A program made the translations under genes and the position numbers. A stretch of 64,000 nt of DNA from Hydrogenophaga crocea (GTDB lineage: Bacteria; Pseudomonadota; Gammaproteobacteria; Burkholderiales; Burkholderiaceae_C), in assembly GCF_011388215.1 (NCBI RefSeq), contig NZ_CP049989.1, positions 2,480,001 to 2,544,000 on the forward strand, read 5' to 3'. A model generated the notes under the pieces. That model saw nothing but the letters and a program-made list of their open reading frames with translations. It was not told the origin of the DNA and did not search any database. Shown one piece after another: positions 48,596 through 57,290 of the stretch (position 1 is its first letter; every line of letters begins with the position of its first letter).

Positions 48596-48685
48596 CACCA
48601 CCCAGAGATGCCGCGGAACCGGCTTCGCCGGGCCGCAGGCATCGCCCCCCCTGGGGGGGTCGCGCGCAGCGCGGCGGGGGGGTGT

Positions 48686-49729
48686 CTAGTCCCTATCCAG
48701 CGCCGCCAGCGACGCCCACTGCGAGGGCGTGGCCGCCTGCGGATCGCCCGACTCGGGAAAGCCCGTGCTGTCGAGCGCGGCGAAATCGCTGCTGTTGTGG
48801 TCACGGCGCGCGTCTTCGGGCGAGAGCGTTTCGTGGATGCGGCGCGCCAGGTACCAGCTCGCGCGCAGCTTGGCCTCGCGCGTGTGCGAACCCAGGCGCG
48901 GCGTGAGGTGCAGGTTGGGAATGCCGTGCAGCGGCGAGCCCGGTGCGGCGAACTGCGGGTTGGCGCCGTCGAGCAGGCAGGCGTCGATGCGGCCGTCGCA
49001 CAGCGCCAACGCCAGAGCCTCCTGGTCGAACAGCGCGCTGCGGCTCACGCCGACCCAGAGCTGGCCGGGCTTGCAGTGGTTGAGCAGGCGCTCGTTGATC
49101 CAGCCCTTGAAGCGCGAGGCATAGACCATCTGCAGCGAGATCGCGTCGGAGCGCTCCATGAGCTCGGGCAGGGGCACGGGCTCCACACCGAGCTTGTCCC
49201 AGAGCTCGGCCGCGTGGTGCACGGCCGGGTCGTAGCCGATCACGCGCACGCCCAGGCTGCGCAGCATGGGCGCCAGGGTGTGGGCCACGGGCGCCAGGCC
49301 CAGCAGGCCCACGGTGCTGCCCGCGAGTTCGCGGCCCATGCGCACCTGCGCGAGCTTGCGGCCCAGCAGCGCGCTCACCATGCCGCGGCGGTACAGCATG
49401 AGCAGGCCGTAGAGCAGGTATTCGGCGTTGGAGCGCACCGTGGCGCTGCGCGCCTGCAGCACGCGGATGCCGCGGCGCGAGCAGGCCTCGAGATCGGTGT
49501 TGTCGCTGGAGATCTGCATGCGCGCGACCATTTGCAGGTTCTGCGCGTGCTCGAGGAACTCGGCCGAGACGATCACGTGTGGCGGCACCACGATGGCGCG
49601 CGCTTCGGCCACGGCCTGCCGCAGGGCGACAGGGTCGTCAGCGAGTTCGGGTTGGTAGACGACCTGGTAGCGCTCCTGCAGCCACGCCAGGGCCTCGGGC
49701 ACCAGCGGGTCGACAAGCAGGACGTCCAT
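48686..49729 (-). CDS. D-isomer-specific 2-hydroxyacid dehydrogenase homologue with altered active site
   Basis: A 347-residue protein of the D-2-hydroxyacid dehydrogenase fold. The NAD-binding Rossmann core is STVGLLGLAPVAHTLAPMLR near 145 (GxGxxG is degraded to GLAPVA). The active-site Arg may be R in VGVSRSALFD near 226, but the usual Glu (DVxxxEP) is replaced by DGANPQF and the catalytic His of TPHIG is Arg in LTPRLGSHT near 277. It may be non-catalytic or use another chemistry. Last gene of the cysM-nudC-tusA run, eight bases after tusA. Confidence 0.8.
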   Translation of the reverse strand: MDVLLVDPLVPEALAWLQERYQVVYQPELADDPVALRQAVAEARAIVVPPHVIVSAEFLEHAQNLQMVARMQISSDNTDLEACSRRGIRVLQARSATVRSNAEYLLYGLLMLYRRGMVSALLGRKLAQVRMGRELAGSTVGLLGLAPVAHTLAPMLRSLGVRVIGYDPAVHHAAELWDKLGVEPVPLPELMERSDAISLQMVYASRFKGWINERLLNHCKPGQLWVGVSRSALFDQEALALALCDGRIDACLLDGANPQFAAPGSPLHGIPNLHLTPRLGSHTREAKLRASWYLARRIHETLSPEDARRDHNSSDFAALDSTGFPESGDPQAATPSQWASLAALDRD

Positions 49730-49737
49730 GGCGCGTC

Positions 49738-49968
49738 TCACCGGCGCTTGAGCACCGAGATGTGGTCGCCGCCCACGGTTTCCTGGTGCACCAGCAGGTT
49801 GCCGGTCTGTTTGGCGAAGGCCTGGAAATCGCGCACGGAGCCGGCGTCGGTGGCCACGACCTTGAGCGTCTGGCCGCTGAGCATGTCGGCCAGGGCCTTC
49901 TTGGCCTTGAGGATGGGCAGCGGGCAGTTCAGGCCCCGGGCATCGAGTTCTCGGTCAGCGGCGATCAT
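49738..49968 (-). CDS. tusA: TusA-type sulfur-carrier protein
   Basis: A 76-residue sulfurtransferase (SirA/TusA family). The sulfur-accepting Cys is in the CPLP motif of LDARGLNCPLPILKAKKAL; the rest is VVATDAGSVRDFQAFAKQTG, a typical TusA ending. It would pass persulfide sulfur toward tRNA thiolation, molybdenum cofactor or other targets. Positioned directly after the Nudix gene and near cysM, so a cysteine/sulfur theme is likely. Confidence 0.93.
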   Translation of the reverse strand: MIAADRELDARGLNCPLPILKAKKALADMLSGQTLKVVATDAGSVRDFQAFAKQTGNLLVHQETVGGDHISVLKRR

Positions 49969-50001
49969 GGAAGTGGAGGCTCCGTCGGGTAACGCTGCAT
50001 T

Positions 50002-50541
50002 TTAGGCGGCACGCGCGTTCGGCGTGTCGTCCAGGAATGTCGGGGTGATGCCGCGTGACAAAAGCCACTGTGCCAGGGCCAGACCGGTGCCGGCCCGCCA
50101 ACAACGCACCTGTTCGGGCGCCAGCAGCCGGTATTCGGCGAGCTCGGGCGACAGGCGCACCTGGCCGCGACAACGCGCATGGTAGGTGATGATGACCTGG
50201 TTCATGCGCTGGAAATCGTGCACCGCCACCAGCGACAAGGCCTCGGTCTGCAGCGCGGTCTCTTCGGCGATCTCGCGCCGGATGCCGTCCTCGGGCGTTT
50301 CGCCGGCCTCCATGAAGCCGGTGATGAGCCCGAAAAAGCGCCCCTGCCAGGCGGCGTTGCGCGCCAGCAGCACCTGGCCGTCGAGCTCGACGATGGCCGC
50401 GAGCACCGGCGTGGGGTTGTTCCAGTGCGTGTAATCGCAGGCCGTGCAACGCAGGCGCTGCTTCTCGCCGCCGTCTTCGAGCTGCGTGACGGGCTGCAGC
50501 GGCGTGGCGCACTGCGGGCAGAAGCGGAAGTCGCCGGCCAT
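50002..50541 (-). CDS. Nudix hydrolase with zinc ribbon (NADH-pyrophosphatase-like)
   Basis: A 179-residue hydrolase. The N-terminal zinc ribbon is FRFCPQCATPL with LRCTACDYTHWNNPTP; the Nudix box is GFMEAGETPEDGIRREIAEE followed by T, complete with REXXEE. The combination resembles NudC-type NAD(H) pyrophosphatases, but the protein is shorter than E. coli NudC (257) and the NudC SQPWPFPxS signature is not visible, so the substrate is uncertain. It follows cysM by 11 bases. Confidence 0.88.
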   Translation of the reverse strand: MAGDFRFCPQCATPLQPVTQLEDGGEKQRLRCTACDYTHWNNPTPVLAAIVELDGQVLLARNAAWQGRFFGLITGFMEAGETPEDGIRREIAEETALQTEALSLVAVHDFQRMNQVIITYHARCRGQVRLSPELAEYRLLAPEQVRCWRAGTGLALAQWLLSRGITPTFLDDTPNARAA

Positions 50542-50552
50542 GGGCTGCGCGC

Positions 50553-51455
50553 TCAGGCCGGGAACACGCCGGTCGAGAGATAACGATCGCCGCGGTCGCA
50601 GACCACGAAGACGATGGTGGCGTTCTCGACCTGGCGCGAGACCTGCAGCGCGGTCCAGAGCGCGCCCGCGGCCGAGATGCCGCCGAAGATGCCTTCTTCG
50701 CGTGCCATGCGGCGCGCCATGTCTTCGGCGTCGCCCTGGGTCACGTAGATCAGCTCGTCCACGGCCTTGGGGTCGTAGATCTTGGGCAGGTATTCCTGCG
50801 GCCACTTGCGGATGCCCGGGATGCGCGAGCCTTCGCTGGGCTGGGCGCCCACGATGCGCACCGCGGGGTTCTTTTCCTTGAGAAAACGCGACACGCCGGT
50901 GATGGTGCCCGTGGTGCCCATGGCGCTCACGAAGTGCGTGATGCGCCCGCCGGTCTGCTCCCACAGCTCGGGACCGGTGGTTTCGTAGTGGATGCGCGGG
51001 TTGTCGGGGTTGGCGAACTGGTCGAGCACGCGGCCCTTGCCATCGGCTTCCATCTTGTCGGCCAGGTCGCGCGCCGATTCCATGCCGCCGCTCTTGGGCG
51101 TGAGGATGAGCTCGGCGCCGAAGGCCTTCATGGTCTGGGCGCGTTCGATGGACAGATCCTCCGGCATGATGAGCACCATGCGGTAGCCCTTGATGGCCGC
51201 GGCCATGGCGAGCGCGATGCCGGTGTTGCCCGAGGTGGCCTCGATCAGCGTGTCACCGGGCTTGATGTCGCCGCGCTCTTCGGCGCGGCGGATCATGGAC
51301 AGCGCGGGCCGGTCTTTCACCGAACCGGCGGGGTTGTTGCCTTCGAGTTTGGCCAGGATGACGTTGCCGCGCGCCTGGTTTTCCGCAGCACCGATGCGCT
51401 GCAGCGCGACCAGCGGCGTGCGGCCGATCGCGTCTTCGATGGTGGGGTATTGCAT
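50553..51455 (-). CDS. cysM: Cysteine synthase B
   Basis: PLP enzyme that makes cysteine from O-acetylserine (or S-sulfocysteine from thiosulfate). The 300 residues carry the PLP lysine in NPAGSVKDRPALSMI near 43, the phosphate loop EATSGNTGIALAMAAAIKG, and the CysM-type VSAMGTTGTITGVSRFLKE. The short length and PSEGSRIPGIRKWPQEYLP favour CysM over CysK. First gene of a minus-strand run with nudix, tusA and the dehydrogenase-like gene. Confidence 0.95.
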   Translation of the reverse strand: MQYPTIEDAIGRTPLVALQRIGAAENQARGNVILAKLEGNNPAGSVKDRPALSMIRRAEERGDIKPGDTLIEATSGNTGIALAMAAAIKGYRMVLIMPEDLSIERAQTMKAFGAELILTPKSGGMESARDLADKMEADGKGRVLDQFANPDNPRIHYETTGPELWEQTGGRITHFVSAMGTTGTITGVSRFLKEKNPAVRIVGAQPSEGSRIPGIRKWPQEYLPKIYDPKAVDELIYVTQGDAEDMARRMAREEGIFGGISAAGALWTALQVSRQVENATIVFVVCDRGDRYLSTGVFPA

Positions 51456-51491
51456 GGGTGCACTGTGCCATAATCCGCCCCCTTCCCTCCG

Positions 51492-51576
51492 GCCGGGGTG
51501 GCGAAATCGGTAGACGCAGGGGATTCAAAATCCCCCGCCGCAAGGCGTGTCGGTTCGAGTCCGACCCTCGGCACCA
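51492..51576 (+). tRNA. tRNA-Leu (anticodon CAA)
   Basis: 85 bases including a genome-encoded CCA. The acceptor GCCGGGG (51492-51498) pairs with CCTCGGC (51566-51572), the anticodon stem is GGGGA/TCCCC with the loop TTCAAAA and anticodon CAA at 51526-51528, and the T loop is GGTTCGAGTCC. The long variable arm (CCGCCGCAAGGCG) marks a class II tRNA. It reads UUG codons. It lies on the plus strand between minus-strand genes, so it is transcribed alone. Confidence 0.96.
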
Positions 51577-51586
51577 TGGAGACGCA

Positions 51587-51609
51587 ACAGCCCGGCCCCG
51601 CCGGGCTGT
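51587..51609 (+). terminator. Hairpin after tRNA-Leu
   Basis: ACAGCCCGGC (51587-51596), a CCC loop and GCCGGGCTGT (51600-51609), a perfect ten-base stem 11 bases after the tRNA. The following T run (GTTTC) is short. It likely ends tRNA transcription before the convergent epimerase gene. Confidence 0.55.
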
Positions 51610-51627
51610 GCCGTTTCTGGCGCCGCC

Positions 51628-52554
51628 TCAGGCCCTCAAGCCCTGCGCCACCGTGGGGTAACGCAGGCGCAGCCGCAGCTCCTGCTTGAGCCGGTGATTG
51701 CGCAGCCGGCGCGACTCGCCCATGAAGCTCAGCAGCATCAGCGGCAACTGGTCCTGGGCCGCATCGCGCGCCACGCGCGGCGGGCGCGGCAGGCCGTACA
51801 CGTCGGCCGCGAGGTCGAAGTAGTCGCCCATCCTGAGCTCGGTGTCGTCCACCGCGTGCACCACGCGCTGCGCGCGGCCGCGCCAGAGCGCGAGCGCGCA
51901 GGCACGCGCCAGGTCGTCGGCGTGCACGTGGTTGGTGTAGACGTCGTCTTCGGGCCGCAGCACCGGCGTGCCGCGCAGCAGGCGCTCGCGCGGCGTACCG
52001 CCCGCGCGGTCGTTGGCGTAAATCCCCGGAATGCGCAGGATGCTCGCGCGCACCGACAGGGCGCGGCCCAGCCAGCGCACGCGGTCTTCGGCGTCGACGC
52101 GGCGCGCGGCGCGCGGCGTGTGCGGCCGCACGGGCTGCGATTCGCTGGTCCAGGCGCCGCCGCGGTCGCCGTAGACGCCGGTGGTGGAGCCATACACCAG
52201 CGACAGCGGCGGTGTGCGCTGCGCGAGCACCCGCACCAGGGCGCGCGTGCGGGTGTCCATGCGCCAGTCGCTCATGTCCTGCGAGGGCGGGGGCGCCAGG
52301 TGCAGCACGCGCGAGGCCAGGCCCGCGAGACGGCGCAGGCTGGCCGGCTCGTCGAGGTTGCCCACCAGCGGCGTGAGGCCCGCGCCGCGCAGTTCGTCGG
52401 CGCGGCCCGGGCTCGAGGTGAGCGCGATCACGCGCGCGCGCCGGCCCTGGGCCGCGCCGAGTTCGCGCGCGGCCCGCAGGCCGACGTCGCCACAACCCAC
52501 GATCAGCACCCGTTCACGGCGAAAGCGTGCGGGCAAGGCTCCGAGAAAAGGCAT
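51628..52554 (-). CDS. NAD(P)-binding epimerase/dehydratase-like protein (extended SDR)
   Basis: A 308-residue Rossmann protein of the YeeZ-like SDR group. The NAD-binding motif is RVLIVGCGDVGLRAARELG near 17; later SLVYGSTTGVYGDRGGAW with a YGS/T region, and VYTNHVHADDLARACALALW, which matches the NxxHVxDLA block of SDR epimerases. The catalytic YxxxK is not clear. The start ATG 52554 gives MPFLGALPARF; longer in-frame starts overlap the divergent reductase promoter region. Substrate unknown. Confidence 0.8.
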   Translation of the reverse strand: MPFLGALPARFRRERVLIVGCGDVGLRAARELGAAQGRRARVIALTSSPGRADELRGAGLTPLVGNLDEPASLRRLAGLASRVLHLAPPPSQDMSDWRMDTRTRALVRVLAQRTPPLSLVYGSTTGVYGDRGGAWTSESQPVRPHTPRAARRVDAEDRVRWLGRALSVRASILRIPGIYANDRAGGTPRERLLRGTPVLRPEDDVYTNHVHADDLARACALALWRGRAQRVVHAVDDTELRMGDYFDLAADVYGLPRPPRVARDAAQDQLPLMLLSFMGESRRLRNHRLKQELRLRLRYPTVAQGLRA

Positions 52555-52637
52555 GCGGAATGGTTTTTGCGACAATGCGCGGTTGCATTTTCCGGGGCGC
52601 GCTGCGCATGCGGCCCCGTCCGAACGAGCCCGCGAGT

Positions 52638-53669
52638 ATGACATTCACCATCACCGTGCAGCCCAGCGGCCGCAGCTTCTCCGCCACCTCCGACGAGTCC
52701 CTGCTGGCCGCCGGCATCCGCCAGGGCATCGGCCTGCCCTACGGCTGCAAGGACGGCGCCTGCGGCTCCTGCAAGTGCAAGCTGCTCTCGGGCAGCGTGG
52801 TCCACGGCCCTCACCAGAGCAAGGCCCTGAGCGCCGACGAAGAGGCCGCGGGTTACATCCTCACCTGCTGCGGCAGCGCGCAGAGCGACGTGGTGATCGA
52901 GTCCCGCCAGGTGACCGAGGTCGGCGCCTTCCCGATCAAGAAGATGCCCGCGCGCGTGAGCAGCCTCAGCCGCGCCTCGCACGACGTGATGGTGCTGCGC
53001 CTGCAACTGCCTGCGAGCGACACCTTCCAGTACCGCGCCGGCCAGTACGTGGAGTTCATCCTGCGCGACGGCGACCGCCGCAGCTACTCGATGGCCAACG
53101 CGCCGCACACCCAGGCCGAACAGCCGGGTCTCGAACTGCACCTGCGCCACATGCCGGGCGGCAAGTTCACCGACCAGGTCTTCAGCACGATGAAGGAGAA
53201 GGACATCCTGCGCATCGAAGGGCCGTTCGGCAGCTTCTTCCTGCGCGAGGAGAGCGACAAGCCCATGATCCTGCTGGCCTCGGGCACGGGCTTCGCGCCC
53301 ATCAAGGCCATCGTCGAACACATGCGCTTCAAGGGCATCAACCGCCCGGCCACGCTCTACTGGGGCGGCCGCCGCCCCGGCGACCTGTACCAGAGCGCCT
53401 GGATCGAGGAGCAGCTCGCGGCCATGCCGAACCTGCGCTACGTGCCGGTGGTGTCCAACGCCGAACCCGAAGACGCCTGGACCGGCCGCACCGGCTTCGT
53501 GCACCGCGCGGTGCTCGAAGACCATGCCGACCTCAGCGGTTTCGAGGTCTATGCCTGCGGCGCGCCCATCGTGGTGGAATCGGCCAAGCGCGACTACGTG
53601 GCGCAGGCCGGCCTGCCCGAAGAGTGCTTCCACGCCGACTCGTTCACGAGCGCCGCCGACAAGGTTTGA
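52638..53669 (+). CDS. [2Fe-2S] flavin reductase (CDP-6-deoxy-delta-3,4-glucoseen reductase-like)
   Basis: A 343-residue electron-transfer protein. An N-terminal plant-type ferredoxin domain has the ligands Cys in GCKDGACGSCKCKLL (35-49) and the fourth in YILTCCGSA; it is followed by an FAD domain (DRRSYSMANAPHTQAEQ) and an NAD domain (LLASGTGFAPIKAIVEHMRF and EVYACGAPIVVESA). The architecture is that of AscD/phenol-hydroxylase P5 reductases. In Burkholderiales such genes are usually annotated as glucoseen reductases, although a role as a general NADH:ferredoxin-type reductase is likelier. Start ATG 52638 (MTFTITVQPS). Confidence 0.88.
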   Translation: MTFTITVQPSGRSFSATSDESLLAAGIRQGIGLPYGCKDGACGSCKCKLLSGSVVHGPHQSKALSADEEAAGYILTCCGSAQSDVVIESRQVTEVGAFPIKKMPARVSSLSRASHDVMVLRLQLPASDTFQYRAGQYVEFILRDGDRRSYSMANAPHTQAEQPGLELHLRHMPGGKFTDQVFSTMKEKDILRIEGPFGSFFLREESDKPMILLASGTGFAPIKAIVEHMRFKGINRPATLYWGGRRPGDLYQSAWIEEQLAAMPNLRYVPVVSNAEPEDAWTGRTGFVHRAVLEDHADLSGFEVYACGAPIVVESAKRDYVAQAGLPEECFHADSFTSAADKV

Positions 53670-53694
53670 GCGCCCCCACTACAGGAGACACGCC

Positions 53695-54657
53695 ATGATC
53701 AACCGCCGCCATGCCCTGGCCCTGGCCACCGCCGCCCTCGCCCTGCCCTCGTGGGCCCAGGCGCGCACCACACGCATCGTGGTGCCCTTCGCGGCCGGCG
53801 GCCCGATCGACGTGACCGCGCGCATCCTGGCCGACGCGGTGAAAGACACGCTGGGTACCGTGATCATCGAGAACCGGCCCGGTGCGGGCGGCAACATCGG
53901 CGTGAGCCAGGTGGCCAAGGCCGCGCCCGACGGCCTCACGCTGGGCATCGCCACCACGGCTTCGCACGGCATCAACCCCTGGCTGTTCAAGCAACTGCCC
54001 TACGACCCCGCGAAAGACTTCGCGCCCGTGACGCAGATGCTGCGCGTGCCCAACGTGCTCGTGATGAACGCCGACACCGCGCAGCGCCTGAAGATCGCCA
54101 GCGTGCCCGACCTGATCCGCTACGCCAAGGCCAACCCGGGCCGGCTCAACTACGGCTCGGGCGGCAACGGCAGCGCGGGCCACCTCGCGGGCGAGCTGTT
54201 CAAGAACCAGGCCGGCATCTTCGCGGTGCACATCCCGTACAACGGCGGCAACCCGGCGCAGCTCGGCCTGCTCTCGGGCCAGGTCGATTTCAACTTCGAC
54301 AACCTCGCCACCGCCGCGGCCAACATCCGCGCGGGCAAGCTCAAGGCCCTGGCCGTGACCACCGCGCAGCGCAGCAGCGTGATGCCCGACGTGCCGACCG
54401 TGGCCGAGGCCCTGCCCGGCTTCGAGATCGACACCTGGTGGGGGCTGGTGGCGCCCGCGGGCACGCCGCCCGAACTGGTGGTGCAGCTCAACGCGGCGTT
54501 CAACAAGGCGCTGCAATCCGCCGACGTGAAGGCCAAGTTCGCGGCCCTCATGGCCGAACCCACGCCCACCACGCCGCAGGCCTTCGGCGATTTCATGGCG
54601 CGCGAGCGCGCCAAGTACGAGCGCGTGGTCAAGCTCAGCGGCGCGAAGGTGGACTGA
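53695..54657 (+). CDS. Bug-type tripartite tricarboxylate transporter receptor
   Basis: A 320-residue periplasmic receptor with a signal peptide (RRHALALATAALALPSWAQA, cleavage near 22). Mature features: IVVPFAAGGPIDVTARILAD, VIIENRPGAGGNIGVSQVAK, NYGSGGNGSAGHLAGELFKN, HIPYNGGNPAQLGLLSGQVD, WGLVAPAGTPPELVVQL. It follows the reductase gene by 25 bases with AGGAGA before the ATG; such pairing may link uptake of an aromatic or carboxylic acid to the reductase, but this is inference. The ligand is unknown. Confidence 0.93.
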   Translation: MINRRHALALATAALALPSWAQARTTRIVVPFAAGGPIDVTARILADAVKDTLGTVIIENRPGAGGNIGVSQVAKAAPDGLTLGIATTASHGINPWLFKQLPYDPAKDFAPVTQMLRVPNVLVMNADTAQRLKIASVPDLIRYAKANPGRLNYGSGGNGSAGHLAGELFKNQAGIFAVHIPYNGGNPAQLGLLSGQVDFNFDNLATAAANIRAGKLKALAVTTAQRSSVMPDVPTVAEALPGFEIDTWWGLVAPAGTPPELVVQLNAAFNKALQSADVKAKFAALMAEPTPTTPQAFGDFMARERAKYERVVKLSGAKVD

Positions 54658-54673
54658 CCCCCGCGCGGGTCGG

Positions 54674-55270
54674 TCAGCCCTTCAGCAGGATCTTCAGGTC
54701 GTCGGCCAGCGCCTGTGCGCCGCTGCCGTAGCGGTGGTACAGGCGGATGCGGCCCTGCGGGTCGTACACGTAGCTGCCCGCGGAGTGGTCCATGGTGTAG
54801 CTCGTGGGCGTCTTGCCTTCGACCTTCTTGTAGTAGACCTTGAAGCTCTTGGCCACGGCCTCGAGCTCGCCCGGTGCCGCGTACAGCGCGAGAAAGCTCG
54901 GATCGAAGTTGGCCACGTACTGCTTCATCACTTCGGGCGTGTCGCGCTCGGGGTCGACGGTGATGAACAGGCCCTGCAGCCGCTCGCCATCGGGGCCGAG
55001 CATCTGCTTGGCCTGCGCGAGTTCGGCCATGGACGTGGGGCACACGTCGGGGCACTGCGTGAAGCCGAAGAACACCACCACCGCCTTGCCCTTGAAGTCG
55101 GCGAGCGTGCGCTTCTGGCCGTTGTGGTCGGTGAGCGAGAAGCCGGTGGCGTAGTCGGCGCCGGTGATGTCGATCGCCTTGAAGGCCTTGGGCGATTCGG
55201 AGCACGCAGCCAGGGCAAGCGAGCCGGCGGCCGCGAGCACCAGGCGGCGGCGCGAGAGGGTGTTCACCAT
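54674..55270 (-). CDS. SCO1/SenC copper-delivery lipoprotein
   Basis: Thioredoxin-fold protein that helps load CuA of cytochrome c oxidase. The 198 residues carry a lipoprotein signal (Cys23 in [10 protein letters not shown]), the copper ligands Cys73 and Cys77 in [14 protein letters not shown] and His162 in [14 protein letters not shown]. Length and ligands are complete. It overlaps the ctaB end by seven bases on the same strand, last gene of the oxidase assembly run. Confidence 0.95.
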   Translation of the reverse strand: MVNTLSRRRLVLAAAGSLALAACSESPKAFKAIDITGADYATGFSLTDHNGQKRTLADFKGKAVVVFFGFTQCPDVCPTSMAELAQAKQMLGPDGERLQGLFITVDPERDTPEVMKQYVANFDPSFLALYAAPGELEAVAKSFKVYYKKVEGKTPTSYTMDHSAGSYVYDPQGRIRLYHRYGSGAQALADDLKILLKG

Positions 55271-56160
55271 GGCAGGTAGTGGTCGATCAGCAGCGCCGCG
55301 AACAGCAGCGACAGGTGGATGAGCGAAAAGCGGAAGGTCTTTCGAGCCAGCGCGTCGGAATAGGTTCGCCAGAGCGCAAACGCGTAGCCGCAGAAGCCGA
55401 TGCCCAGCGCCAGCGCGCTCACCAGGTAGAACCAGCCGCTCATGCGCATCATGAAGGGCATGAGCGTGGCCGCCAGCAGCACGAGCGTGTAGAGCAGGAT
55501 CTGCAGGCGCGTGAATTCGGAGCCGTGCGTGACCGGCAGCATGGGCAGGCCGGACTTGCGGTAGTCCTCGACGCGGTAGAGCGCGAGCGCCCAGAAGTGC
55601 GGCGGCGTCCAGAGAAAGATGATGAGGAACAGGATCAGCGCCTCGGGCGCGACCGTGTTCGTCATGGCGGCCCAGCCCAGCACCGGCGGCATGGCGCCCG
55701 AAGCCCCGCCGATCACGATGTTCTGCGGCGTGAGCGGCTTGAGGATCACGGTGTAGATCACCGCATAACCCACGAAGGTGGCGAAGGTGAGCCACATGGT
55801 GAGCGGGTTCACCGCGAACCACAGGATGGCCGAACCCGCTGCGCACAGCAGTGCCGAGAACGTGAGCGTTTGCGGGTTGGTCAGCTCGCCCTTGGCGGTG
55901 GGACGCCACGCGGTGCGCTTCATCTTCGCGTCGATGTGCTGCTCGACCACGCAGTTGAAGGCCGCGGCCGCACCGGCCACGAGCCAGATGCCGAAGCAGG
56001 CGATGGCCGCCAGCCGCACCTGGGCCCAGCTGGGCAGGCCGGGAACGGCGAGCACCATGCCGATCAGGGCGCAGAACACGATGAGCTGGATCACGCGCGG
56101 CTTGGTGAGCGCGTGGAACTGGCGCCAGGTCGAAGGCATGGGCAGGGGAGCGGTACTCAT
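55264..56160 (-). CDS. ctaB: Protoheme IX farnesyltransferase (heme O synthase)
   Basis: Adds a farnesyl group to heme B, the first step to heme A. The 298 residues have about nine membrane segments and the prenyltransferase Asp-rich motif in [18 protein letters not shown] (near 68-83), with the second motif in [17 protein letters not shown]. The start ATG at 56160 overlaps the ctaA stop (ATGA), so translation is coupled. Also called cyoE. Confidence 0.95.
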   Translation of the reverse strand: MSTAPLPMPSTWRQFHALTKPRVIQLIVFCALIGMVLAVPGLPSWAQVRLAAIACFGIWLVAGAAAAFNCVVEQHIDAKMKRTAWRPTAKGELTNPQTLTFSALLCAAGSAILWFAVNPLTMWLTFATFVGYAVIYTVILKPLTPQNIVIGGASGAMPPVLGWAAMTNTVAPEALILFLIIFLWTPPHFWALALYRVEDYRKSGLPMLPVTHGSEFTRLQILLYTLVLLAATLMPFMMRMSGWFYLVSALALGIGFCGYAFALWRTYSDALARKTFRFSLIHLSLLFAALLIDHYLPW

Positions 56161-57275
56161 CGGGACACCTGGGCGCGCGAGGACGCAAGGGCGCCGGTGA
56201 AGGCGATCACCAGCGCGGCGGCGCCGCCGGTGTGGCTCACCGCCGCCAGCAGGGGCCAGTCGAGCACCACGTTGCTCAGGCCGGTGAAGAACTGCCAGGC
56301 GCACAGGGCCAGCAGCACACGCGCGAAACGCGCCATGCCGGGCACGCGCCACAGCGCCCACGCGAGCGCGAGCAGCAGCGCGAACACCGCGTAGGCCATG
56401 AGCCGGTGCACGTAGTGGATGGCGGTGAGCGCAGGGAAGGTGATGGCCTCGCCCACGCGGTTGCTGCCGAGCTCGCGCCACAGCGTGAAGCCCTCGCGCA
56501 GGTTCATGGGCGGCCACCAGCTGCCCTGGCAGGTGGGGAATTCGCGGCACGCGAGCACCGCATAGTTGGTGCTGACCCAGCCGCCGAGCGCGATCTGCAG
56601 CCACAGCAGCGCGAAGGCGCCCACCAGGGCCCAGCGCTGCGCCGGGCTCAGGGCCACCGGCCCCGGGCTGCCGGGTTCGCCGAGGCGGTAGGCCACCGAC
56701 TGCGCGCGCAGCAGCGCCAGCAGCACCAGGCCGCCGAGCAGGTGCATGGTGACGATGGCGGGAAAGAGCTTCATGGTCACCGTGAGCGCGCCGAACGCAC
56801 CCTGCAGGCAGACCCACACCAGCGTGACCACCGGCCACACCCAGTGCACATGGATGCGGCGGCGCTCGATCCAGCTGCCCACCGCGAGCACGATGATGAG
56901 CACGCCCACGCCGGTGGCGAGGTAGCGGTGGATCATTTCGATCCAGGCCTTGGAAAACGTGACCGGGCCGGTGGGCATGGCCGATTGCGCGGCCGAGATA
57001 TCGGCGTGCGCGCCGATCGGGCTGGCCGCGCCGTAGCAGCCGGGCCAGTCGGGGCAGCCCAGGCCCGAGTCGGTCAGGCGCGTGAAGGCGCCGAACAGCA
57101 CGAGATCGAAGGTGAGGAAGAGCGTGACCAGCGTGAGCACGCGCAGGCGCTGCGCGGGGCTGGCGCTGCGGTGCTTGAGGCCGATCCACAGCAGCGGGCC
57201 GAGCGCGATCACGATGCCGAGCAGCATCATGCGCGTGATCGGCGCGAGGTCGACCAGGGGTTGGGCGGCGTCCAT
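56157..57275 (-). CDS. ctaA: Heme A synthase (COX15/CtaA)
   Basis: Converts heme O to heme A in the inner membrane. The 372 residues have about eight membrane helices and the conserved heme-ligand histidines ([28 protein letters not shown], and [17 protein letters not shown]), plus the early loop [20 protein letters not shown]. This is the long proteobacterial type 2 form. It precedes ctaB with a four-base overlap and follows a SCO-like gene by 15 bases. Confidence 0.94.
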   Translation of the reverse strand: MDAAQPLVDLAPITRMMLLGIVIALGPLLWIGLKHRSASPAQRLRVLTLVTLFLTFDLVLFGAFTRLTDSGLGCPDWPGCYGAASPIGAHADISAAQSAMPTGPVTFSKAWIEMIHRYLATGVGVLIIVLAVGSWIERRRIHVHWVWPVVTLVWVCLQGAFGALTVTMKLFPAIVTMHLLGGLVLLALLRAQSVAYRLGEPGSPGPVALSPAQRWALVGAFALLWLQIALGGWVSTNYAVLACREFPTCQGSWWPPMNLREGFTLWRELGSNRVGEAITFPALTAIHYVHRLMAYAVFALLLALAWALWRVPGMARFARVLLALCAWQFFTGLSNVVLDWPLLAAVSHTGGAAALVIAFTGALASSRAQVSR

Positions 57276-57290
57276 GTCAGATCGGAAAGC

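Noticed and set aside
48600..48685. C/G homopolymer palindrome between valS and the dehydrogenase-like gene as a terminator
   Set aside because: CCCCCCC/GGGGGGG pairs leave no loop and no T tract follows; it looks like ordinary GC-rich intergenic repeat sequence.
51492..51609. tRNA-Leu as an integration site of a mobile island
   Set aside because: No integrase, no direct repeat of the tRNA 3' end and only core genes on both sides.
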